Shown here piece by piece: positions 54,469 to 63,373 of a stretch of 64,000 nucleotides of DNA; within the stretch, counting starts at the first letter, position 1, and every line of letters begins with the position of its first letter. The stretch is from UBA7803 sp040219135. Lineage in GTDB: Bacteria; Pseudomonadota; Gammaproteobacteria; Pseudomonadales; Azotimanducaceae. The notes under the pieces are model-generated. The model did no database searches and was not told the DNA's origin. It was given only the letters and a program-made list of their open reading frames with translations. The DNA is taken from positions 372,001-436,000 of the forward strand of contig JAVJTA010000005.1 in NCBI GenBank assembly GCA_040219135.1, written 5' to 3'. The position numbers and the translations under genes are program-made.

Positions 54469-55194
54469 TCAGGGGTTGGCGTCGCGGGCACCGAAGATCG
54501 CGGTGCCGATGCGCACGTGGGTGGCGCCGGCGGCAATGGCCTCGGCGAAGTCACCGCTCATGCCCATGGACAGAGTGTCCCAGGGCTGCGGGGCGCCGGG
54601 GCGCAGCGATTCGAACAGGTCGGCGAGGCGGCGGTAGCTCGCCAGCGGCGCGGAGTCCCGCTGCAGGATGGTCATGAGCCCTCGCACCCTCAGGTTCGGC
54701 AGGTCGCGCACGGCGGCGAGCAGTCGGCTCGCCTGTGCCGGATCCACCCCGGCTTTTGCCGGGTCTTCGTCGACATTCACCTGCAGGGTCACGTTGAGGA
54801 TCCTGTCCGGCGGGCACTGGGCCGACAGGCGTTCGGCGATCTTCTGCCGTGCGACGGTGTGAACCCAGTGGAAGTGCTCGGCGATCTGCCGGGTCTTGTT
54901 CGACTGAATGGCGCCGATGAAGTGCCAGGTCGCCGGAACGTCGGCGAGGGATTCGATTTTCGCGACCGCGTCCTGCAGGTAGTTCTCTCCGAAATCGCCG
55001 CACCCCGCCGCGGCGGCGGCGCGCACCAGCGCGGCCGGTTTGGTCTTCGATACGGCCACCAGCGTGATGTCCGCGGGGTTGCGCCCGCAGGCTTCGGCGG
55101 CGCTGGCGATCGCCGCCCGGGCGCCGGCCACGTTGGCAGCGATGGCGGCCGCCCGCTGCGGCGAGTCGTCGGAAGTGATGGACTGCAAACTCAT
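54469..55194 (-). CDS. yggS: PLP homeostasis protein YggS (PROSC/PLPBP)
   Basis: 241 aa from ATG 55194 (MSLQSITSDD). It binds PLP without known catalysis. ITLVAVSKTKP contains the PLP lysine. FGENYLQDAVAKI, WHFIGAIQSNKT and LSMGMSGDFAEAIAAGATHVRIGTAIFG are the family motifs. The open frame continues into the pilT control region but has no homologous character there. Confidence 0.95.
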   Translation of the reverse strand: MSLQSITSDDSPQRAAAIAANVAGARAAIASAAEACGRNPADITLVAVSKTKPAALVRAAAAAGCGDFGENYLQDAVAKIESLADVPATWHFIGAIQSNKTRQIAEHFHWVHTVARQKIAERLSAQCPPDRILNVTLQVNVDEDPAKAGVDPAQASRLLAAVRDLPNLRVRGLMTILQRDSAPLASYRRLADLFESLRPGAPQPWDTLSMGMSGDFAEAIAAGATHVRIGTAIFGARDANP

Positions 55195-55363
55195 GGTGCC
55201 GACCCTGTCGCAGATTTCGCACCTGCCCGGCGGAGAGACGAACGTATCGTGGTTTATGGAAGGGGCGGATAATACTATAGGCGTGGGCTCAATACGGACC
55301 CGCTCTTCCGCCGGGGATGGTTCGAGTCCTTCCAGGACGGGCAATCGCAGACAGGGATCGCGC

Positions 55364-56398
55364 ATGGATATCACCGAACTTCTCGCGTTCAGCGCCAAGC
55401 AGGGCGCCTCGGACCTTCACCTTTCCGCCGGATTGCCGCCCATGATCCGGGTCGATGGCGACGTGCGGCGCATCAACCTGCCGCCGCTCGAGCACCAGGA
55501 AGTGCACGCGCTGATCTACGAGATCATGAACGACAAGCAGCGCAAGGACTTCGAAGAGTTCCTCGAAACCGACTTTTCCTTCGAGGTGCCCGGAGTGGCC
55601 CGTTTCCGGGTCAACGCCTTCAATCAGAACCGCGGTGCGGGTGCGGTGTTCCGGACCATTCCCTCCAAGGTGCTGACTATGGAGGACCTGGGCATGGGAC
55701 AGACCTTCAAGGACATTTCCATGACCCCGCGCGGCCTGGTTCTGGTCACCGGGCCGACGGGGTCGGGCAAGAGCACCACGCTGGCGGCGATGATCGACTT
55801 CGTCAACGACAACCGCTACGACCACATCCTCACCATCGAAGACCCGATCGAGTTCGTTCACGAGTCGAAGAAGTGCCTGGTCAATCAGCGCGAAGTGCAC
55901 CGCGACACGCACGGCTTCAATGAAGCCCTGCGTTCGGCGCTGCGGGAGGACCCGGACATCATTCTGGTCGGCGAGATGCGCGATCTCGAGACCATCCGTC
56001 TGGCGCTCACCGCGGCGGAGACCGGGCACCTGGTGTTCGGCACCCTGCACACGACATCGGCGGCCAAGACCATCGACCGCGTAATCGACGTGTTTCCGGC
56101 GGAAGAAAAGGACATGGTCCGCTCCATGCTTTCGGAGTCGCTGCAGGCGGTGATCTCGCAGACCCTGCTCAAGCGCGTGAACGGCGGGCGGGTGGCGGCC
56201 CACGAGATCATGATCGGCACGTCGGCTATCCGTAACCTGATCCGCGAGGACAAGGTTGCGCAGATGTACTCGGCGATCCAGACAGGCGCGTCTCACGGCA
56301 TGATGACCCTGGACCAGTGCCTGCTGGATCTGGTGGCCAAACGCACGATTACCCGGGACATCGCCCGGGAGAAAGCCAAGATGCCGGAGAAGTTCTGA
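55364..56398 (+). CDS. pilT: Type IV pilus retraction ATPase PilT
   Basis: 344 aa from ATG 55364 (MDITELLAFSAKQGASDLHLSAG). It powers pilus retraction and twitching. Walker A GPTGSGKST, the Asp box, Walker B region IILVGEMRDLETI, the His box FGTLHTTSAAKTIDR and the retraction-essential AIRNLIRED are intact. The gap to yggS (55195-55363) holds an AT-rich GGATAATACTATAG but no confident -35. A tRNA T-arm-like string nearby is not a tRNA. Confidence 0.97.
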   Translation: MDITELLAFSAKQGASDLHLSAGLPPMIRVDGDVRRINLPPLEHQEVHALIYEIMNDKQRKDFEEFLETDFSFEVPGVARFRVNAFNQNRGAGAVFRTIPSKVLTMEDLGMGQTFKDISMTPRGLVLVTGPTGSGKSTTLAAMIDFVNDNRYDHILTIEDPIEFVHESKKCLVNQREVHRDTHGFNEALRSALREDPDIILVGEMRDLETIRLALTAAETGHLVFGTLHTTSAAKTIDRVIDVFPAEEKDMVRSMLSESLQAVISQTLLKRVNGGRVAAHEIMIGTSAIRNLIREDKVAQMYSAIQTGASHGMMTLDQCLLDLVAKRTITRDIAREKAKMPEKF

Positions 56399-56429
56399 GT
56401 CGGCTCACGACCGGATAGCGGAGTAGCAG

Positions 56430-57572
56430 ATGGAATTCGACAAGCTGTTGAAACTGGTGGTCGAGAAAGGCGCTTCCGACCTGTTCATTACCGCCGGCAA
56501 GCCGCCGATGCTGAAGATCAACGGCAAGCTCTACAGCGCCGGCAAGAACGACCTGTCGCCGGAGCAGTCCCGGGACATGGTCCTCGGCGTGATGAACAAG
56601 GAGCAGAAGGACGTGTTCCACAAGGAGCACGAGTGCAACTTCGCCATCAACACGGCGGGTCTGGGGCGGTTCCGGGTTAGCGCCTTCTACCAGCGCAACC
56701 TGGTCGGCATGGTGCTGCGACGCATCGAGGTGAACATTCCGCGCATCGCCGATCTGCAGCTTCCGCGGATCATCGAAGATCTGGCCATGACCAAACGCGG
56801 GCTGATCATCTTCGTCGGCGCCACCGGCACGGGTAAGTCCACGTCGCTTGCCTCCATGATCGGCCACCGCAACGAGCACTCGTCGGGACACATCATCAGC
56901 ATCGAAGACCCGATCGAATTCGTCCACCAGCACAAGGGTTGCATCATCACCCAGCGCGAAGTGGGTGTGGACACCGACAGTTTCGAAGTGGCGCTGAAGA
57001 ACACCCTGCGCCAGGCGCCGGACGTGATCATGATCGGCGAGGTGCGGACCCGCGAAACCATGGAGCACGCCGTGGCGTTCGCGGAAACCGGCCACCTGTG
57101 TCTGTGCACGCTGCACGCCAACAACGCCAACCAGGCGCTCGACCGGATTATCCACTTCTTCCCTACGGACCGGCACAGCCAGGTCTGGATGGATTTGTCC
57201 CTGAACCTCCGGGCGATGGTCGCCCAGCAGCTGCTCCCTACGGTGGACGGTCAGGGCCGCCGGGCCGCCATCGAGGTGCTCATCAACACGCCGCTGGTTG
57301 CGGACCACATCCGCAAGGGCGACGTGCACCTGCTCAAGGAGCTCATGTCCAAGTCCACGGAGCAGGGCATGCAGACCTTCGACCAGGCGTTGTACAAGCT
57401 CTACAGCGAAGGCGAGATCACCTACGAAGCGGCGCTGGCCCATGCCGACTCGCCCAACGACCTGCGCCTGATGATCAAGCTCGGTTCCGACGCCAATCCC
57501 GACCCGATGGCCGCCGTGGACGGACTCAAGATCGAGGAAGACGAAACGGGCGGCATGCAGTTCCGACGCTGA
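56430..57572 (+). CDS. pilU: Type IV pilus PilT-like ATPase PilU
   Basis: 380 aa. PilU assists PilT in retraction. Walker A GATGTGKST, IEDPIEFVHQHKGC, MIGEVRTRETMEHA and LCTLHANNANQALDRI are clear. An acidic C-terminal tail (KIEEDETGG) is typical of PilU. It lies 31 bp after pilT. A 12-bp palindrome GCCCGATCGGGC (57612-57623) downstream could help end the transcript. Confidence 0.96.
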   Translation: MEFDKLLKLVVEKGASDLFITAGKPPMLKINGKLYSAGKNDLSPEQSRDMVLGVMNKEQKDVFHKEHECNFAINTAGLGRFRVSAFYQRNLVGMVLRRIEVNIPRIADLQLPRIIEDLAMTKRGLIIFVGATGTGKSTSLASMIGHRNEHSSGHIISIEDPIEFVHQHKGCIITQREVGVDTDSFEVALKNTLRQAPDVIMIGEVRTRETMEHAVAFAETGHLCLCTLHANNANQALDRIIHFFPTDRHSQVWMDLSLNLRAMVAQQLLPTVDGQGRRAAIEVLINTPLVADHIRKGDVHLLKELMSKSTEQGMQTFDQALYKLYSEGEITYEAALAHADSPNDLRLMIKLGSDANPDPMAAVDGLKIEEDETGGMQFRR

Positions 57573-57683
57573 GCGGCGGGTGCGGCGGCGGAGGACCTCG
57601 GCTGCCGGCACGCCCGATCGGGCCCGCTATGGCTCCGATGGCGGGATCCGGCTAAGGTATCCGCCTCCGGCTGGAGCGATTTC

Positions 57684-58274
57684 GTGGCAGATCAGTTCGA
57701 ATCCCTGAACGATGAGCACATGGCCTTCATCCGCGAGCAGCGGATGTTCTTCGTCGGCACGGCCGCCGCGGATGGTCGGGTCAACGTGTCGCCCAAGGGA
57801 CAGGGTTCTCTCGAGGTGGTGGGGCCGAACAGCATCGTCTGGCTGAATCTCACCGGGAGCGGCAACGAGACCGCCGCGCACCTGAAGCAGCAGGACAGAA
57901 TCACCCTCATGTGGTGCGCTTTCGACGGCCCGCCGCGGATTCTCCGGGCCTATGGCCAGGGTCAGGTCGTGCATCCGCGGGACGCTGAATGGCAGCGCTG
58001 GGCAGCGCTGATCCCGGCGCCCGTCGGGGCGCGTCAGTACGTGCGCGTGGAGGTGGATCTGGTCCAGACCTCCTGCGGCTATGCGGTGCCCCGCTACCAG
58101 TTCCTGGAACAGCGGACGGCGCTCGATCGGTGGGCGGACCACCGCGGTCCGGAGGGTATCGAGCGCTACTGGGCCGAGCGCAACACGGTGTCTCTGGACG
58201 GTCTGCCCACCGGCATCCTCGAAGACGCCGCGCCGGAAATGATGGCAACGCGAACGCAGCCGGAGGCGGAATGA
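57684..58274 (+). CDS. Pyridoxamine 5'-phosphate oxidase-fold protein
   Basis: 196 aa from GTG 57684. RMFFVGTAAADGRVNVSPKGQGSLEVVG and NLTGSGNETAAHLKQQDRITLMWCAFDG match the flavin/F420-type split-barrel family of PNPOx-like proteins, not biosynthetic PdxH. It probably binds FMN or another flavin; the substrate is unknown. It overlaps the rhodanese gene by 4 bp (ATGA). Confidence 0.85.
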   Translation: MADQFESLNDEHMAFIREQRMFFVGTAAADGRVNVSPKGQGSLEVVGPNSIVWLNLTGSGNETAAHLKQQDRITLMWCAFDGPPRILRAYGQGQVVHPRDAEWQRWAALIPAPVGARQYVRVEVDLVQTSCGYAVPRYQFLEQRTALDRWADHRGPEGIERYWAERNTVSLDGLPTGILEDAAPEMMATRTQPEAE

Positions 58275-58711
58275 AGCGCGCACCGTTCTGGCTCACCGGG
58301 GCCATGGTTCTGCTGGTCGGGGTCGGGGCTCTCGCCGAGCCGATGACCATCGACGAGGTGGTTGCGGCCGCGCGGGCCGACGTCGACTTCGTCGGCAATG
58401 CCTACCTCAAGCAACGCCTCGCCTCGAATCCGGATCTGGTGCTGCTCGACGTGCGCTCGGAGAGCGAGTTCGCCGCAGGACACATCCCCCATGCGCGCTC
58501 GGTGCCCCGGGGGGTCGCCGAGTTCAGCGTCGCGCGCAGCGTGCGCAGCGCGGATACCGAGATCGTCGTCTATTGCCGCACCGGCAGCCGTGCGGCGCTG
58601 GTGACCAAAGCGCTGCTCGGGCAGGGCTACCACAACGTGCGCGCCCATGACGGCTTCGAAACCTGGGAAGCCGAAGAACCCGTGGAGGTCGGGGCGCCGG
58701 CGGAAGACTGA
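58271..58711 (+). CDS. Exported rhodanese-like sulfurtransferase
   Basis: 146 aa. A signal peptide (about 1-22) precedes a single rhodanese domain: VLLDVRSESEFAAGHIPHARSVPRG and the active loop VVYCRTGSRAA with Cys102. Probably periplasmic. Translationally coupled to the upstream oxidase-fold gene. The stop is in a hairpin shared with ruvX. Confidence 0.88.
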   Translation: MKRAPFWLTGAMVLLVGVGALAEPMTIDEVVAAARADVDFVGNAYLKQRLASNPDLVLLDVRSESEFAAGHIPHARSVPRGVAEFSVARSVRSADTEIVVYCRTGSRAALVTKALLGQGYHNVRAHDGFETWEAEEPVEVGAPAED

Positions 58712-58732
58712 GCGGTCTCAGCGGGCGCTCAG
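58708..58732. terminator. Bidirectional hairpin at the rhodanese/ruvX junction
   Basis: CTGAGCG (58708-58714) pairs with CGCTCAG (58726-58732). The alternative CTGAG-CGGT-CTCAG also forms. The rhodanese TGA is in the left arm and the ruvX stop (58718-58720) in the loop. No T-run. Confidence 0.45.
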
Positions 58733-59140
58733 CCAGGTCTCGGCGATGAGGGCCGCGGCCAGTGCATGGTCGCCGTCGCCCCCGGCGTCAGCGGATTCCC
58801 TCGCAGCCCGCGTTGTCAGGCGCTCGTCCACCAGCACCGTGGCGATGCCCGAACGCCGCTCCAGGACCCGGGCGAATGCGCGTGCCCGCGCCGACATCTC
58901 GCTCTCGCTGTCGTCCATGTTCAGCGGCAGGCCGACGATGAGCAGTATCGGTCGCCAGGGCTCGATCGCCGCCAGCAGCGCCGGCCAGTCGGGCCGGCCG
59001 TCCCGGGCTGCGAGCACCGCAAGCGGGCTGGCGGTCCCGGTGATCGTCTGCCCGCAGGCCAGGCCGATGTGGCGCAGTCCGAAATCGAACGCCAGCACGT
59101 AGCCGTGCTCGGGCGCCGTGGTCGGCGGCGGGGGTGTCAA
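58718..59140 (-). CDS. ruvX: Holliday-junction resolvase-like protein RuvX (YqgF)
   Basis: 140 aa if started at TTG 59140. RNase H-like fold: VLAFDFGLRHIGLACG at the N-terminus, LLIVGLPLNMDDSES and VLVDERLTTRAARES. Homologues process the 5' end of 16S rRNA. The first residues TPPPPTTAPEHGY have no family counterpart; GTG 59098 (MLAFDFG) is the alternative start. Follows yqgE, the conserved pairing. Confidence 0.92.
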   Translation of the reverse strand: MTPPPPTTAPEHGYVLAFDFGLRHIGLACGQTITGTASPLAVLAARDGRPDWPALLAAIEPWRPILLIVGLPLNMDDSESEMSARARAFARVLERRSGIATVLVDERLTTRAARESADAGGDGDHALAAALIAETWLSAR

Positions 59141-59171
59141 CGACGCCGGTCCGGTGACGGCCGTGACGGAA

Positions 59172-59732
59172 TCAAGCGTGGCCGGCCTGTCCGGACATCA
59201 GCCGGAAGTCGATCCCGAGAATGGCCGCCGCCTTGTTGACGCGCTGCTCGAATGGCTCGCGGAACACCACGTCGAGGCTGACCGGGCAGCTCAGCCAGAC
59301 GTTGTTCTTGAGCTCCTCTTCCAGCTGGCCGCCGTCCCAGCCCGCGTAACCCAGGGCCACCAGATAGTCACGCGGTCCGGTGCCGCGGCCGATGGCTTCC
59401 AGCACTTCTCTGGCGGCCGTGAGCATCAGCCCGTTGCCAAGCTCCAGCGACACATCGAAGTGTGCGTCGTCGCTGTGCAGGATGAAGCCGCGGTCCGGGG
59501 ACACCGGGCCGCCGTCCATCACCGGTATCTCCGCCGGGACGTCGTCCGTCTCCATACCCAGCTGGCCGAGCAGCTCCACCAGGGACAGCTCGCTCGGGCG
59601 GTTGATCACCAGGCCCATAGCGCCGTCGTCGTTGTGTTCGCACAGGTACGTGACCGTGTCGCCGAAGTAGCTGCCGGTCATCGACGGCATCGCGATCAGG
59701 AACTGGTTCTTGAGGCTGGTGCCTTCAATCAT
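59172..59732 (-). CDS. yqgE: YqgE/AlgH family protein
   Basis: 186 aa. NQFLIAMPSMTGSYFGDTVTYLCEHNDDGAMGLVINRP is the family signature, followed by MDGGPVSPDRGFILHS and ALGYAGWDGGQLEEELKNNVWL. In Pseudomonas the homologue AlgH is linked to alginate regulation, but the biochemical role is unknown. A 14-bp tandem repeat lies directly upstream. Confidence 0.95.
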   Translation of the reverse strand: MIEGTSLKNQFLIAMPSMTGSYFGDTVTYLCEHNDDGAMGLVINRPSELSLVELLGQLGMETDDVPAEIPVMDGGPVSPDRGFILHSDDAHFDVSLELGNGLMLTAAREVLEAIGRGTGPRDYLVALGYAGWDGGQLEEELKNNVWLSCPVSLDVVFREPFEQRVNKAAAILGIDFRLMSGQAGHA

Positions 59733-59756
59733 GGGTCGTTGCGCCTGCCATCGTCA

Positions 59757-59819
59757 GTCTGCATTGCGGAGTCTGCGTTGCGGAGTCTGCGTTGCGGAGT
59801 CTACGTTCTGGAGTCTACG
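59757..59819. repeat. 14-bp tandem repeat between tonB-like gene and yqgE
   Basis: Four and a half copies of GTCTGCGTTGCGGA or close variants: 59757-59770 (one change), 59771-59784 and 59785-59798 (exact), 59799-59812 (two changes), then GTCTACG. It fills most of the 102-bp gap and is probably transcribed as the yqgE leader. Confidence 0.9.
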
Positions 59820-59834
59820 CCCACGAGCCCGCTG

Positions 59835-60692
59835 TCAGGAGTCGAGGCGGGCTCCGGTGCGCGAGAACTGCCAGGTGCGGATGATCTCCAGGCGATCGTA
59901 CTTCTTGCGCATTTCGACAGGGAAATCCTGGTACGGGGCAGCCATGCGCACGATGCGCATGGCCGCTTCGTCCAGCACCTTGTGTCCCGACGACTCGAGC
60001 AGGCGCACTTCCTCCAGGGCGCCGTCGAAACGAAGTACCACGAGCAGCCGCAGATCGCCCGAGACGCGGCCCCCGGGGTAGTTGGCGTTGCCGATGCGCT
60101 CCACCTTCTGGCGCCACGCGTTGAGATAGGCGGCTTCGTCTGCGGACTTGGTGGAGACACTGGTCAGCCGCTTGACCCGCGGGCGCTTCGCCTTGGCCTG
60201 CTCGTCCTGCGCGATGCGCGCCTCGAGGCTGGCGATTTCCCGGGCGAGGTCGTCATAGGACACGTTGGTGACGCTGTCAGCGGCGGCCTCGTCGATGGGA
60301 AGCTCGTCCTCCACGGTCACCTGATCCTCGGCACGGGTGACCGTCGACAGCAGCTCCCGCTGCAGCCGGGCGTCGGCCGTGGTCTGCGGCAGCGGCTCCG
60401 GCGTCACCGGCTGGATTTCGTCGGTCTGGAAGTCGGCCTCGGTGCTGGCGGTCGTTTCCATGGCCTGTGCCTCGGTGCCGCTGCCGAGCTGATTCGCCTG
60501 GGCGATGAAGTCGGCTTCTTCCGGCGCCTCGGGATCCGCGTGATGCGCCAGGGTCACCTCGATCGTGGGCGACGGCGGCGCACTGTCGTCGGTGCTGAAG
60601 CCGACGCCCAGGATGACCGCGGCATGCAGCGACAACGCCAGGAACAGGGTGAAGCTGAGGCGGTCTCGCGGGGTGATGCTGATGGCGGCCAT
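59835..60692 (-). CDS. tonB: TonB-like energy transducer
   Basis: 285 aa from ATG 60692. One N-terminal helix (about 13-32), a long acidic rather than Pro-rich periplasmic spacer (about 40-190), and a C-terminal TonB fold with NANYPGGRVSGDLRLLVVLRFDGALEEVRLLESSGHKVLDEAAMRIVRMAAPY. The locus between gshB and yqgE matches Pseudomonas tonB3, which is tied to twitching and pilus assembly; no exbBD is adjacent. Confidence 0.88.
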   Translation of the reverse strand: MAAISITPRDRLSFTLFLALSLHAAVILGVGFSTDDSAPPSPTIEVTLAHHADPEAPEEADFIAQANQLGSGTEAQAMETTASTEADFQTDEIQPVTPEPLPQTTADARLQRELLSTVTRAEDQVTVEDELPIDEAAADSVTNVSYDDLAREIASLEARIAQDEQAKAKRPRVKRLTSVSTKSADEAAYLNAWRQKVERIGNANYPGGRVSGDLRLLVVLRFDGALEEVRLLESSGHKVLDEAAMRIVRMAAPYQDFPVEMRKKYDRLEIIRTWQFSRTGARLDS

Positions 60693-60723
60693 GGATCTAT
60701 AGATGCGGTCGCTGGCAGTGGGT

Positions 60724-61767
60724 TCAAGATTCCGGCGCGGCGCGCGCACCGGCCTGACTGAGCTTAGTCTGGATGGTGTCCATGAGCATACCGCCGATAT
60801 CGAGGGAAAACTGTGCATCGAGTTCGCGAATGCAGGTGGGGCAGGTGACGTTGACCTCGGTCAGGTAGTCACCGATGACGTCGATGCCGACGAACAGCAG
60901 GCCGCGGTGTTTCAGCTCCGGACCCACCTGCGCAGCAATCCACTGATCGCGTTTGGTGAGCGGGCGGCCCTCGCCGCGGCCGCCGGCAGCCAGATTGCCG
61001 CGGGACTCCCCGGCCATGGGAACTCGGGCCAGGGCGTAGGGCACGGGTTCGCCGTCGATGAGCAGAATGCGCTTGTCGCCGTCGGCGATTTCCGGCAGGT
61101 ACTTCTGTCCCATGATCTGCTCGACGCCGCCATCGGTCAGCGTCTCGAGCACCACGCTCAGGTTGGGGTCGTGCTCCATGATCCTGAACACGCTCTTGCC
61201 GCCCATGCCGTCCAGGCGCTTGAAGACGACGTTGACGTGGTCGCGGTGAAATTTCCGCAGCACGTCGGCCCGCCGGCTCACCACCAGGGGCGGACAGCAC
61301 TGGGGAAACGCCGTGGCGAAAAACTTCTCGTTGCAGTCGCGCAGGCTCGCGGGCCGATTGACCACCAGTACCCCGGCTTCCTCGGCACGCTCGAGGAAGT
61401 AGGTGGTGTAGATGTATTCCATGTCGAACGGCGGGTCCTTGCGCATCATGAGCACGTCGAGCTCGGCCAGCGGCGTCTCCACGCCTTCGCCGAGGTCGTA
61501 CCAGCCGCCCTGCGCGTCCGCCGGATCCAGGGACTCGGCGAAGGCACCGGTCAGGCGCAGCGGGTGCAGGAAAGCCCGCGCTTCGCCTTCGCGCAGCACC
61601 AGGTCGCCCTGGCCGACGAAGAAAATCTTCCATCCGCGACGCTGTGCCGCGCGAATCATGGCCAAAGTGCTATCTTTCTTCAGGGACAGGCTCGGCAGCG
61701 GGTCCATGACGAAGGCGATGTGTACGCCTCCCGGAGGCGGTGGCGCGTCGGTGCCGGGTCTGGTCAT
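60724..61767 (-). CDS. gshB: Glutathione synthetase
   Basis: 347 aa from ATG 61767. This ATP-grasp enzyme joins gamma-glutamylcysteine and glycine. VHIAFVMDPLPSLSLKKDST opens the fold; MRKDPPFDMEYIYTTYFLE, NEKFFA, KRLDGMGGKSVFR and VNVTCPTCIRELD follow. About 12 extra residues precede the usual start; a farther upstream start is unsupported. gshA is not in the window. Confidence 0.96.
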   Translation of the reverse strand: MTRPGTDAPPPPGGVHIAFVMDPLPSLSLKKDSTLAMIRAAQRRGWKIFFVGQGDLVLREGEARAFLHPLRLTGAFAESLDPADAQGGWYDLGEGVETPLAELDVLMMRKDPPFDMEYIYTTYFLERAEEAGVLVVNRPASLRDCNEKFFATAFPQCCPPLVVSRRADVLRKFHRDHVNVVFKRLDGMGGKSVFRIMEHDPNLSVVLETLTDGGVEQIMGQKYLPEIADGDKRILLIDGEPVPYALARVPMAGESRGNLAAGGRGEGRPLTKRDQWIAAQVGPELKHRGLLFVGIDVIGDYLTEVNVTCPTCIRELDAQFSLDIGGMLMDTIQTKLSQAGARAAPES

Positions 61768-62009
61768 GCGGGCGGTCGTCCGTGGTCGAGAGTTGCGGGC
61801 TAAACTACTCGGTAGGTCAGGTCGCGGCAACTCGCTCACGTAGCCGCCCGGACGCCGGGAAGGACGCCGTAAATGAGACGTAATTCCCCTATCCGGTCGG
61901 GACTTATGGAACGATTTCGGGCAAGCGTGATAAAAGGCCAGACGCTGCGAACCGGGCGCCCTGCGCTCGCCCCCAACCCTTAGGCCAACGCTCAGGAGTG
62001 CGGACCGAC

Positions 62010-62390
62010 ATGGAAGAGGATGTTCGAGGCGTCAGGGTCCTGGTGATCGACGACAGCAAAACGATCCGTCGCAGCGCGGAGAACCTGCTCACCAAGGAAG
62101 GCTACGACGTAATCACCGCCACCGACGGCTTCGACGCGCTGGCGAAAATCGCCGATTCCCGGCCGGAAATCATCTTTGTCGACATCATGATGCCACGTCT
62201 GGACGGCTATCAGACCTGCGCCCTGATCAAGAACAACAGCGAGTTCAAGATGACGCCGGTGGTGATGCTGTCGAGCAAGGATGGCCTGTTCGACAAGGCC
62301 AAGGGCCGCATCGTCGGCTCCGATCGCTATATCACCAAGCCGTTCAGCAAAGAAGAGTTGCTGGGTACGATCCGTACGCTGGTTCATTGA
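62010..62390 (+). CDS. pilG: Twitching motility response regulator PilG
   Basis: 126 aa from ATG 62010. CheY-like receiver of the Pil-Chp system that promotes pilus extension. Acidic pair Asp14/Asp15, phosphoacceptor Asp58 in FVDIMMPRLDGYQ, and Lys in YITKPFSKEEL. The stretch DGFDALAKIADSRPEIIFVD…SSKDGLFDKAKGRIVGSD is almost that of P. aeruginosa PilG. GTG 61998 is in frame but leaves AGGA adjacent to the start. Confidence 0.96.
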   Translation: MEEDVRGVRVLVIDDSKTIRRSAENLLTKEGYDVITATDGFDALAKIADSRPEIIFVDIMMPRLDGYQTCALIKNNSEFKMTPVVMLSSKDGLFDKAKGRIVGSDRYITKPFSKEELLGTIRTLVH

Positions 62391-62410
62391 TTCGAGAGGT
62401 CTGAGACACC

Positions 62411-62776
62411 ATGGCACGGATTCTTGTGGTCGATGATTCTCCTGCGGAGACCCATCACTTCGTCAACATTCTGGCCCGTCACGGGCACCAGGTGCTCACC
62501 GCCACCAGTGGAGCCGACGGCATCAGCGTGGCCAGCAGCGAACAGCCGGACGTGATTCTCATGGATGTGGTTATGCCCGGAGTGAACGGTTTTCAGGCGA
62601 CCAGGCAGCTGACCCGGGGCAACGACACCGGGCACATTCCGGTGATCATCGTTTCCTCGAAGAGCCAGGATGCCGACCGGGTCTGGGGCGAGCGTCAGGG
62701 CGCCTGTGGCTATCTGACCAAGCCCGTCGACGATCGTACGCTCATCGACGCCGTCAACGACGTGCTCGGGGACTGA
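62411..62776 (+). CDS. pilH: Twitching motility response regulator PilH
   Basis: 121 aa receiver, second of the pair. Asp8/Asp9, phosphoacceptor Asp52 in LMDVVMPGVNGFQATRQL, and Lys in YLTKPVDD. PilH is thought to counter PilG by drawing phosphate from ChpA. 20 bp after pilG. Confidence 0.96.
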   Translation: MARILVVDDSPAETHHFVNILARHGHQVLTATSGADGISVASSEQPDVILMDVVMPGVNGFQATRQLTRGNDTGHIPVIIVSSKSQDADRVWGERQGACGYLTKPVDDRTLIDAVNDVLGD

Positions 62777-62781
62777 GGTTC

Positions 62782-63327
62782 GTGTCCCGCACCTCCGCCA
62801 TCGACCTGCTGCGCGGCATCGAGACGGCGACGTTCCGCCACGCCGCTCCGCTGCCGCTGAAGCAGGATGCGCATCCGCAGTGGCAGGGCATGGGGTTTCA
62901 GGTGGGCGGCCTGCGGCTGGTCTCGGCCATGGGCGAGATCGGCGAGATCCTCAAGCCGCCCAGGGTCGCCGCGCTCCCCGGGGTGAAGTCCTGGGTGCTC
63001 GGCGTGGCCAACATCCGGGGCCGGCTGATTCCCGTGGTGGATCTGCACGAGTTTCTCGGTATGACGCCGACTCTGCCCATGGCCCAGTGGCGGGTCCTGG
63101 TGGTGGAAGACGAAGAACTGATTGCCGGGCTGCTGGTCGAGCAGTCGCTGGGCATTCAACACTTCCTCGAGGACGGCTTCGAGGAGGCGCAGGCAGACGC
63201 CCTGGGCGCTCTCGCCCCTTACGTACGTGGTGCTTTCCGGCACGGAGGCCGCGTTTTCTACAATGCGCAACTGAAAGCGATCCTGCGGGACGAGAAGTTC
63301 TTGGACGTTGCATTAGAGACCGAATAG
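62782..63327 (+). CDS. pilI: Twitching motility CheW-like adaptor PilI
   Basis: 181 aa from GTG 62782. It couples the receptor PilJ to the kinase ChpA. The CheW domain shows GFQVGGLRLVSAMGEIGEILKPPRVAALPGVKSWVLGVANIRGRLIPVVDLHEFLG and ALAPYVRGAF. 5 bp after pilH. Confidence 0.94.
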   Translation: MSRTSAIDLLRGIETATFRHAAPLPLKQDAHPQWQGMGFQVGGLRLVSAMGEIGEILKPPRVAALPGVKSWVLGVANIRGRLIPVVDLHEFLGMTPTLPMAQWRVLVVEDEELIAGLLVEQSLGIQHFLEDGFEEAQADALGALAPYVRGAFRHGGRVFYNAQLKAILRDEKFLDVALETE

Positions 63328-63373
63328 GTCGAGGGCCGGTTTGGCTCGAACCAACTAGACGGATTACAGGGAT

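Noticed and set aside
55319..55345. tRNA T-arm-like string (GGTTCGAGTCC) before pilT
   Set aside because: The T-stem does not pair fully, and no matching acceptor, D or anticodon arm lies upstream.
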